From positions 1-5,459 of the forward strand of contig JAJPDY010000094.1 of the NCBI GenBank assembly GCA_023252395.1: a stretch of DNA of 5,459 bases. The letters are read 5' to 3'. The notes below the pieces were generated by a model. That model ran no database searches and was not told where the DNA came from. It saw only the letters and a list, made by a program, of their open reading frames with translations. Each line of letters begins with the position of its first letter. Positions within the stretch are counted from its first letter, which is position 1. Below are positions 1 to 4,399 of the stretch, piece by piece. The position numbers and the translations under genes were made by a program. The DNA comes from Nitrososphaera sp. GTDB lineage: Archaea; Thermoproteota; Nitrososphaeria; Nitrososphaerales; Nitrososphaeraceae.

Positions 1-809
1 GGCTCTGTGCAGTACACCGGCCCCTTGTAGCCGTACTTGAATAGCGCCGGCAGAAAGCCAGTGTGGTCAAAATGGGCATGAGTGAGCACCACCGCATCAA
101 TTTCGTCCATCCCTACGCCTGCAACGTCAAAGCGCGGCATGGCAGACAGCGAGTCTTTTGCCGACAGGTTCAGGCCGCAATCAAGGACCACCTTGCTCTC
201 AGGGGTGGATAGCAGCATGCATGACCTGCCCACTTCTGCAAAGCCTCCCAGGGTAATCAGGCTTGCCTCGGCCGACTCGCTCAGCTTGTCGCGAAATATC
301 TTGTCTCCCACTTCGCGGTAGAACTTTGTGCGCTCGGCCACGGTTTCTCCAAGAACTCTGTACATTGCTTCAATGACTGACAGGTTTTGCGGGGCTTTTC
401 TTACCCGCACCTTCCATCCTGTCTTTTCTGCAAGCTCGATGTTGTCAAAATCTTCGCCCACCTGCGCAAGCATCCAGGGCTTTTTCACGAACAGGACAGC
501 TTCTCCGAGCACCGCGTCAAAGAATGTCCCGGCCACCCCGATCTCTTTTGGTATGGTCTGCAAAATTATCTGGGCTGATTCCTGTTCGGGTTTTCTTATT
601 GATTCGTCGGTGCGGATGACTATTCTCTTTTTTATCGTGTTGACCATGTTTGAAACAAGCTGGGTGTTCTGCATCAGGTAGCTTGGGTTCTTTGAATAAA
701 GCGCGATTCTTGGGCCTTCGTACTCTATCTTTGTCAGGCTGGCTTCCTGCGGCAGACTCTGCAGTATTACCGCCATAATGTTTTGGTCGTAAGGTGGTTT
801 ACGTTGCAT
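1..809 (-). CDS. fttA: Transcription termination factor FttA (aCPSF1), KH and beta-CASP metallo-beta-lactamase ribonuclease, N-terminal part
   Basis: This is the N-terminal 270 residues of archaeal CPSF1; the rest lies beyond the left edge (family members are about 630-640 residues). The family is an established archaeal transcription termination factor, a 5'-3' exo/endoribonuclease that cuts nascent RNA behind RNA polymerase. Residues about 10-70 form the first KH-like domain (TKIEYEGPRIALYSKNP), about 71-145 the second (ending GWKVRVRKAP), and the metallo-beta-lactamase core begins near 183 (LITLGGFAEVGRS). Motif I is VVLDCG (D210) and the zinc signature is THAHFDHTG (H244, H246, D248, H249). 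The reading frame is open without interruption. I chose ATG at 809: GAGTGATT ends about six bases upstream and resembles a Shine-Dalgarno, and the only earlier in-frame start, GTG at 821, lies inside it, with a stop just before. The second KH domain lacks the usual GxxG loop. Identity is very likely from motifs and domain order. Confidence 0.93.
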   Translation of the reverse strand, partial: MQRKPPYDQNIMAVILQSLPQEASLTKIEYEGPRIALYSKNPSYLMQNTQLVSNMVNTIKKRIVIRTDESIRKPEQESAQIILQTIPKEIGVAGTFFDAVLGEAVLFVKKPWMLAQVGEDFDNIELAEKTGWKVRVRKAPQNLSVIEAMYRVLGETVAERTKFYREVGDKIFRDKLSESAEASLITLGGFAEVGRSCMLLSTPESKVVLDCGLNLSAKDSLSAMPRFDVAGVGMDEIDAVVLTHAHFDHTGFLPALFKYGYKGPVYCTE

Positions 810-815
810 TAATGT

Positions 816-823
816 AATCACTC
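816..823 (-). promoter_or_regulatory. Probable ribosome binding site of fttA
   Basis: On the minus strand this reads GAGTGATT, partly complementary to the archaeal 16S 3' end (which pairs with GGAGGTGAT), six bases before the ATG at 809. It favours ATG 809 over the GTG at 821, which would sit within the site. The match is imperfect. Confidence 0.45.
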
Positions 824-887
824 AAGAGGCCAGCAAATCAGCAGACTGCAAGCGCACAGGTTATGACACTTGGTTGCCTTGGCACCC

Positions 888-900
888 ATATTAAATATTT
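888..900. promoter_or_regulatory. AT-rich TATA region in the divergent fttA / TRAM gene promoter
   Basis: The stretch ATATTAAATATTT is the only strong TATA-like element between the two divergent genes and is close to palindromic. On the plus strand its centre (about 894) predicts a transcription start near 920, upstream of the TTG at 966 and downstream of the longer reading-frame start at 870, so it decides the TRAM gene start. On the minus strand the same box would place a start near 867 and a leader of nearly 60 bases for fttA. Shared use is inference; a separate weaker fttA promoter is possible. Confidence 0.5.
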
Positions 901-952
901 GGCTTGCAGGCAGTGAAAATAAAGTTGAAATACTAACCAGTCCGTATATTAC

Positions 953-956
953 GGAG
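953..956 (+). promoter_or_regulatory. Shine-Dalgarno supporting the TTG start of the TRAM gene
   Basis: GGAG with a nine-base spacer before TTG 966. It matters because no in-frame ATG exists near the beginning of the domain; the nearby ATG at 985 is out of frame. Confidence 0.5.
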
Positions 957-965
957 CGATCCAAT

Positions 966-1331
966 TTGGAAGACAGTGGAAGTTATGGAGGCGGTGAAGG
1001 CGGCCACCGCGGTGGCGGCTCTTTTGGAAGAATGGGAGGACAGGGAAGATTTGGTGGACCAAGGCCATTTAGGCCGTCGCCTGTGAGAGTAGGCGAAGAA
1101 TATGATGTCAAGATCGAGTCAATGAGCAAGAGAGGCGACAGCGGCGTTGCAAGAGTGCAGGGCTTGGTTATTTTTGTAGTCGGCACCAAAGTGGGCGACA
1201 GCGTCAAGGTCAGGATAACCAAGGTAGGGCGCGGCTACGCAACAGCCGAGGTTGCAGGTCAGGGGACCGCAGCCGGCGAAACCACAGAAGCGCCAGCAGA
1301 GAGCACAGAGCCGGAAGAAGAGACAGAATAG
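966..1331 (+). CDS. Small TRAM-domain RNA-binding protein with Gly/Arg-rich N-terminus and acidic tail
   Basis: A 121-residue protein. Residues about 5-35 are a low-complexity glycine-rich segment with arginines (GGHRGGGSFGRMGG), resembling RGG-type RNA-binding tails. Residues about 37-98 are a TRAM domain, a small OB-like beta-barrel: VRVGEEYDVKIESMSKRGDSG, then VARVQGLVIFVVGTKVGD, then SVKVRITKVGRGYATAEV. The last 20 residues are acidic (TTEAPAESTEPEEETE). Stand-alone TRAM proteins are common in archaea and act as RNA chaperones; that role is family knowledge. I chose TTG at 966: GGAG lies nine bases upstream (953-956) and the TATA box at 888-900 would start transcription near 920. An in-frame TTG at 870 lies upstream of that promoter and would add a non-TRAM-like leader (MVALAPILNIW). 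It is divergent from fttA and followed on the same strand by G1P dehydrogenase after 65 bases. Confidence 0.87.
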   Translation: MEDSGSYGGGEGGHRGGGSFGRMGGQGRFGGPRPFRPSPVRVGEEYDVKIESMSKRGDSGVARVQGLVIFVVGTKVGDSVKVRITKVGRGYATAEVAGQGTAAGETTEAPAESTEPEEETE

Positions 1332-1340
1332 TTGTGCAAG

Positions 1341-1350
1341 CTTAATTAGT
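1341..1350 (+). promoter_or_regulatory. Weak TATA-like element upstream of G1P dehydrogenase
   Basis: CTTAATTAGT sits in the 65-base gap after the TRAM gene. Its centre (about 1346) predicts a transcription start near 1373, a short leader of about 24 bases before ATG 1397. No clear terminator separates the two genes, so read-through from the TRAM promoter is equally possible. Confidence 0.35.
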
Positions 1351-1396
1351 TGCTGTGCGCAGGTCTCTTGCATTGAATTCTCCGCCCACTCACCTT

Positions 1397-2440
1397 ATGG
1401 AGTTGCCAAGAAAGATACTCATAGGCGAAGGCGTAATTTCTGAAGTCGGGTCGCTGATAAGCTCGCTTGACGGCCCCGCGACAAAGGTTGCGGTGATAAC
1501 AGGCAGGACGGTCAAGTCAAGGGCAGGCAGCGAATGCAGCGCATCGCTTGACAAGGCATCGCTGACAAGTTCTTGGTATGTTGTGAGCGACGCGTCGATG
1601 GACACTGTCAGCAAGCTGCAGGAAAAGATTGGTGATAAAGGGATGCCTGACTTTGTTGTAGGCTTTGGCGGCGGGCGGTCTGTAGACGTGGCAAAGATGA
1701 CTGCCTACAGGCTCGGCAAGCCCTTCTTGAGCGTGCCAGCCTCTGCGTCCCACGACGGGATATCAAGCCCATTTGTCTCTGTCAGGGGCACCGACAAGCC
1801 CCATTCGATAAAAGCAAATGCCCCGATAGGGGTGCTTGCAGACACACACCTCATGTCGCAGGCCCCGCCCCGGCTTCTTGCAGGTGGCTGCGGCGACTTG
1901 GTCGCAAAGATCACTGCAGTAAAAGACTGGGAGCTAGCCCGGGACGAAAAAGGCGAATATTTCGGCAGTTATGCTGCCAACCTTGCATACATGAGCGCCA
2001 AGATAATTCTAGACGAGTCTGAAAAACTAAAGCGCAAGAGCCAGTTCAGCATACGCACCATTGTCGAGGCACTGATAAGCGCCGGTGTTGCAGCATGCAT
2101 TGCAGGAAGCAGCAGGCCGTGCTCTGGCGCAGAACATTTGTTCAGCCACGCTGTAGAGTACGTGGCAGGCCCAAGCTACGGGCTGCACGGTGAGCGCGTC
2201 GGCATTGGCGCGATAATGATGGCAAAGTTGCACGGCCTTGACTGGGAAAGAATTATGGAAACTTTGCAAAATGTTGGTGCCCCCACAAAGGCAAAGCAGA
2301 TCAAGCTCAAAGAGGAGCACGTGATAAAGGCGCTTGTCGCTGCACAGTCGCTCCGGCCTGACCGCTACACCATATTGAGCAAGGTAAAGATGGACAAGAA
2401 ATCTGCCCAAGAGTTGGCCCGATCTACAAAGGTCATTTAG
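1397..2440 (+). CDS. egsA: sn-glycerol-1-phosphate dehydrogenase (G1PDH)
   Basis: A 347-residue cytoplasmic enzyme that reduces dihydroxyacetone phosphate to sn-glycerol-1-phosphate with NAD(P)H, providing the glycerol backbone of archaeal ether lipids. Length matches the family (about 350). The N-terminal Rossmann-like half carries VAVITGRTVK (31-40) and the dinucleotide-binding motif GGGRSVDVAK (91-100), followed by PASASHDGISSP (114-125). The helical C-terminal half supplies the metal site: D167 in AGGCGDLVAK, H247 in SGAEHLFSHA and H264 in GLHGERVG; order and spacing fit the zinc ligands known from the glycerol-dehydrogenase superfamily. I chose ATG 1397 because the protein then begins MELPRKILIGEG as the family does; a GTG at 1355 would add 14 unrelated residues. 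There is no convincing Shine-Dalgarno. The gene ends in TAG directly against the stop of the convergent gene. The enzyme is a strong marker of an archaeal chromosome. Confidence 0.96.
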   Translation: MELPRKILIGEGVISEVGSLISSLDGPATKVAVITGRTVKSRAGSECSASLDKASLTSSWYVVSDASMDTVSKLQEKIGDKGMPDFVVGFGGGRSVDVAKMTAYRLGKPFLSVPASASHDGISSPFVSVRGTDKPHSIKANAPIGVLADTHLMSQAPPRLLAGGCGDLVAKITAVKDWELARDEKGEYFGSYAANLAYMSAKIILDESEKLKRKSQFSIRTIVEALISAGVAACIAGSSRPCSGAEHLFSHAVEYVAGPSYGLHGERVGIGAIMMAKLHGLDWERIMETLQNVGAPTKAKQIKLKEEHVIKALVAAQSLRPDRYTILSKVKMDKKSAQELARSTKVI

Positions 2441-2881
2441 CTACTCTAGAGCGGCTTTGGTAGCCTCTTGCCGATGGTCAAATATCCTTTTTAGCTGAAC
2501 TGCAGCATACCCCTCAAACAGTCTTCCGATGACCCCATAGGGAAGCTCAAAATCAACTTCATCCACGACTTCAGTTTCGCTGTCACTTATCTTTCTGAAC
2601 GTATGAGTGTGTTTCCAGCGCCTGAACGGACCATTTTTCATTTCGTCGACATAGACGTACGGCTCGAGAAAAGTAATCTCGGTATTCCAAGATCTTCGGG
2701 TCAGGAACTTGCCTGATAATGAGACGGTCTGCCCTGCTGCCAGCTTTTGAGATACCGCGTGGCCTATTCTTAATTGTAGCTGCTTTGGCGTGATAACGTC
2801 CAAGTGATGCAGATCAGTATAGAATTCCCAGACCTTGTCAATGCCTGTATTGACCGTGAATGTATGCAAGAACTTTCGCAA
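2441..2881 (-). CDS. SRPBCC (START-like/polyketide cyclase-type) ligand-binding fold protein
   Basis: A 146-residue soluble protein, the usual length for a single SRPBCC domain, a helix-grip fold with a deep hydrophobic cavity. It opens with the family-typical strand and helix FLHTFTVNTGIDKVWEFY (4-21), then LDVITP. The central strands read TEITFLEPYVYVDEMKNGPFRRWKHTHTF (68-95), and the C-terminal part VVDEVDFELPYG (105-116) leads into the long helix GRLFEGYAAVQLKRIFDHR (119-137). GPFRRWxHTHxF and DxVxFELPxG are typical of the SRPBCC branch often annotated cyclase/dehydrase or SRPBCC family protein. Ligand and reaction cannot be read from sequence. The start is TTG 2881, the first start codon after an upstream in-frame stop and well placed relative to the fold. 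It follows the zinc-ribbon gene by 46 bases on the same strand, so it may be cotranscribed or use the A-rich element at 2905-2919. It is convergent with G1P dehydrogenase. Confidence 0.85.
   Translation of the reverse strand: MRKFLHTFTVNTGIDKVWEFYTDLHHLDVITPKQLQLRIGHAVSQKLAAGQTVSLSGKFLTRRSWNTEITFLEPYVYVDEMKNGPFRRWKHTHTFRKISDSETEVVDEVDFELPYGVIGRLFEGYAAVQLKRIFDHRQEATKAALE
2488..2492 (+). terminator. Possible T-tract terminator for the plus-strand G1PDH transcript
   Basis: CCTTTTTAG occurs on the plus strand about 47 bases past the G1PDH stop, inside the convergent SRPBCC gene. Archaeal intrinsic and FttA-dependent termination favour short U-rich stretches. With no intergenic space, an end inside the neighbouring gene is required unless transcription runs on. 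A single T5 is weak evidence. Confidence 0.3.
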
Positions 2882-2904
2882 TGATATAGTGACAGCATTT
2901 GAGT

Positions 2905-2919
2905 GCTTTTAGATTTTTG
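2905..2919 (-). promoter_or_regulatory. Weak TATA-like element before the SRPBCC gene
   Basis: On the minus strand this reads as A-rich sequence containing AAATCTAAAAG in the 46-base gap behind the zinc-ribbon gene. Its centre (about 2911) predicts transcription starting near 2884, three bases before the TTG at 2881, which would give a nearly leaderless message. The match to a TATA box is modest. Confidence 0.35.
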
Positions 2920-2927
2920 CCTAGTGG

Positions 2928-3596
2928 CTAACACGAATATCCCGCGGTCTGCTGCAAGCTCATGGCCTGCTGAAATTCAGAGAATGTAAAGTCGCGAGTT
3001 TGCGAATACGGTATGACACCTAGGATCTTGGCATCCACAGTCATTGTCATCGAAATGTCGCCTTCATTGTAGGCAGTGTCCTGTCCGGCGACTGCGTTGG
3101 CAAAGGCAACTATTAGTCCACTTACGGTCTGCGCGTTTAACTCTAGCCTACCGTCAAAGCGTGCAGGCTGGTAAGGCATCACGGTGCCTCCGTTAACAGA
3201 CATGTTTGCAAAGTCGCCTCCTCTGTAATGTATTACTGCGTTGAACTTGTCAAATCCTGCAGGGAACGCAGAAGGGTTGCATACATCCATCTGCACCTTT
3301 GAGCTTAGAGAAGCATAGTCAAAGTCAGAGATATCCCTGACGCGGAACTGAAGGTTGCCTAGTGCGTAGCTGTTGGCAAAAAAGCCGGCGACTACAATCC
3401 CGATAACAGCAATGGCAGCTATAACTCCCAACTTCTTTGCGCTGCCGCTGTTGCTTTTGTGGATAACCGTGGCAGGCTCGACTCTTAATGATTCGTCGAT
3501 ATAGTTTACAGGGTTGGCGCTGCCGCAATTTGGGCAAAACTTTTCTGTAAACAAGCTACTACCGCAATTTGGGCAAGGTATCGTCTCGTTGTCCAT
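2928..3596 (-). CDS. Zinc-ribbon, single-TM protein with LEA-like extracytoplasmic domain
   Basis: A 222-residue membrane protein of unknown function. A short N-terminal zinc ribbon has two CPNCG knuckles (C8, C11, C21, C24). A charged linker (about 30-54) precedes one hydrophobic segment at about 55-76 (KKLGVIAAIAVIGIVVAGFF). The remaining 145 residues, probably outside the cell, are beta-rich and resemble the LEA14/WHy-type fold (GNLQFRVRDISDFDYASLSSK; VQMDVCNPSAFPAGFDKFNAVIHY), including the NPS motif after a strand. Topology by the positive-inside rule (KK before the segment) puts the zinc ribbon in the cytoplasm. C106 and the terminal C222 are the only cysteines in the outer part. I chose ATG 3596 over the in-frame TTG at 3614, because the TATA element at 3622-3629 predicts transcription starting near 3599, giving a leaderless message. 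It lies between the tRNA and the SRPBCC gene on the same strand. Confidence 0.75.
   Translation of the reverse strand: MDNETIPCPNCGSSLFTEKFCPNCGSANPVNYIDESLRVEPATVIHKSNSGSAKKLGVIAAIAVIGIVVAGFFANSYALGNLQFRVRDISDFDYASLSSKVQMDVCNPSAFPAGFDKFNAVIHYRGGDFANMSVNGGTVMPYQPARFDGRLELNAQTVSGLIVAFANAVAGQDTAYNEGDISMTMTVDAKILGVIPYSQTRDFTFSEFQQAMSLQQTAGYSC
3523..3576 (-). repeat. Pair of identical 15-bp repeats encoding the two zinc knuckles
   Basis: CCGCAATTTGGGCAA occurs at 3523-3537 and 3562-3576 (plus-strand reading), 39 bases apart, in frame. Each encodes the CPNCG half of the zinc ribbon with identical codons, pointing to a recent duplication or gene conversion of the half-site, or to chance codon identity in a conserved motif. 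Confidence 0.7.
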
Positions 3597-3621
3597 CGGC
3601 CTTGTACAGGGCAAGGTATGC

Positions 3622-3629
3622 GGATAAAA
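3622..3629 (-). promoter_or_regulatory. TATA box of the zinc-ribbon/LEA-like gene
   Basis: The minus strand reads TTTTATCC within GCTTTTATCCGCA. The centre near 3626 places transcription near 3599, just before ATG 3596. The same eleven bases TTTTATCCGCA recur in front of the EF-Tu-like gene (5349-5356). Confidence 0.6.
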
Positions 3630-3664
3630 GCACTATACAGTATCATGAGCTACAGACAACGTGA

Positions 3665-3755
3665 AGGTGGGGAGGGGATTCGAACCCCTATAAATCCGCT
3701 CACTGCTTGTTTATACAGTCTGCAGGCGAACGCATGGCCGCTCTGCCACCCCACC
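3665..3755 (-). tRNA. tRNA-Cys(GCA) with a 19-nt intron
   Basis: The minus strand folds as a complete tRNA. The acceptor stem is GGTGGGG/CCCCACC (seven pairs), the D arm GCAG...ATGC (three pairs plus a G/A), the anticodon stem TTCGC/GCGGA (five pairs, one G-U), and the T arm AGGGG-TTCGAAT-CCCCT. After removing an intron the loop is C-T-GCA-G-A, giving anticodon GCA (3721-3723). The discriminator base is U73 (position 3665), a known cysteine identity element, which agrees. The 3' CCA is not encoded. Mature length is 72 nt from a 91-nt gene. It lies 32 bases after the DUF99 gene on the same strand and has its own TATA box at 3785-3792. Confidence 0.93.
3701..3719 (-). other. tRNA-Cys intron at canonical position 37/38
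   Basis: The junction folds into the classic archaeal bulge-helix-bulge recognised by the tRNA splicing endonuclease. A four-pair central helix joins CUGC (nucleotides 32-35 of the exon) to GCAG in the intron. It is flanked by three-base bulges AGA on the 5' side and UGA on the 3' side, with the anticodon stem outside. Cutting each bulge after its second base releases 19 nt and restores the seven-base loop. The inner helix is only about three pairs (UGU/ACA) around an AUAA loop, close to minimal for a functional intron. Confidence 0.85.
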
Positions 3756-3784
3756 GCAACGCTGTAATTCCTTTTTCAAGTTCT

Positions 3785-3792
3785 AATTTAAA
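3785..3792 (-). promoter_or_regulatory. TATA box of tRNA-Cys overlapping the DUF99 stop codon
   Basis: The minus strand reads TTTAAATT, a near-consensus archaeal TATA box centred about 33 bases before the tRNA 5' end, predicting a leader of about six bases. The first three bases of its TTTAAA core run into the TAA stop (3788-3790) of the preceding gene. Confidence 0.65.
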
Positions 3793-4384
3793 GCATTAGG
3801 GAGCACGAGCGCGCCGCAAGCTTGGCCACCCGTATGGGCTCAGGCACCGACCCTTGCAGCGTGAACGAGTCCAACACCGCAACCGCCCTCTTCTGGCTCA
3901 GCCCCCAGCACCTAATGAAAAGATTTTTGCCCGTCCGAAGAGTTATTCGCTCCCGCTTGCCCAGCCGCTCGTACTGCTCCAGCTTTGACTGCCAGCCGGC
4001 AGCAAAATGGTGCCTGATGCTGTCTGCCAAACCCTTTGAGTCTTCAAAAGTTATTGCTACGACTGGAAGGCCGGTTTTGTCGGCCACCCTGCCGCCGTCG
4101 ATAATGTTGTACATGCTTATGACAAGGCCGTCAAGCAGTATGCAGTTGATATCGTCCCTTGCAAGTGACCGGTGCATGGAAATGATATTGTCTGTTGCGT
4201 CGTCGCCCCCCAATGTCGCACCGGCAAAAACCATGCCGTCAATTATCAGGTCGCGGCGCATCACGACTCCGGCAAGGGTTGATCTCTTGCCTGATTTTTT
4301 GAAACTTTCGGCTATGCCAAGAACCCTGATTCCTTTCTTCTCCGAGTGAACCCTGCGCGCGCCGATGCTAGTTCTTGCATGCAA
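3788..4384 (-). CDS. DUF99 (UPF0215) family protein, possible endonuclease V-like nuclease
   Basis: A 198-residue protein of the archaeal DUF99 family, matching its usual length. Family-typical segments in order are: KKGIRVLGIAESF (16-28); the block LAGVVMRRDLIIDGMVFAGATLGGDDATDNI (37-67), with its DGxxF and GxDATDxI motifs; ILLDGLVISMYNIID (82-96); GLPVVAITFED (105-115); and the C-terminal PEPIRVAKLAA (181-191). The family is, to my knowledge, structurally related to endonuclease V, which cuts beside inosine; D85 in LLDG would then match a metal-binding aspartate. Activity is not established. The start is TTG 4384, the only start codon before the conserved N-terminus. There is no Shine-Dalgarno. 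It follows the EF-Tu-like gene by only 15 bases and is probably cotranscribed with it; a TATA-like CTTATAT at 4391-4397 is too close to serve this start. Confidence 0.85.
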   Translation of the reverse strand: MHARTSIGARRVHSEKKGIRVLGIAESFKKSGKRSTLAGVVMRRDLIIDGMVFAGATLGGDDATDNIISMHRSLARDDINCILLDGLVISMYNIIDGGRVADKTGLPVVAITFEDSKGLADSIRHHFAAGWQSKLEQYERLGKRERITLRTGKNLFIRCWGLSQKRAVAVLDSFTLQGSVPEPIRVAKLAARSCSLML

Positions 4385-4399
4385 GTTTTGATATAAGCG

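Noticed and set aside
328..681. Plus-strand reading frames at 82-321 and 328-681
   Set aside because: Both lie opposite the FttA coding frame, which is continuous and carries intact catalytic motifs, and neither product resembles a protein family.
870..965. N-terminal extension of the TRAM protein from TTG 870
   Set aside because: The TATA box lies inside this stretch, the encoded residues do not resemble the family N-terminus, and a better TTG with GGAG upstream exists at 966.
2027..2410. Minus-strand frame of 127 codons within G1PDH
   Set aside because: It is the antisense shadow of a strongly conserved enzyme; its composition (many Cys, His, Leu) and lack of domains argue against a gene.
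3695..3730. Reading the tRNA as tRNA-Tyr because CTGTA appears on the minus strand
   Set aside because: GTA would leave no five-pair anticodon stem around it. The TTCGC/GCGGA stem, the bulge-helix-bulge fold and U73 all point to anticodon GCA (Cys).
3822..4349. Long plus-strand reading frame of 175 codons
   Set aside because: It is antisense to the DUF99 gene, whose conserved motifs are clear. The plus-strand product is rich in Ser, Pro and Arg with no recognisable domain.
4391..4397. CTTATAT on the minus strand as a promoter for DUF99
   Set aside because: A start about 27 bases downstream would lie past the TTG at 4384, leaving no usable in-frame start codon before the conserved N-terminus.
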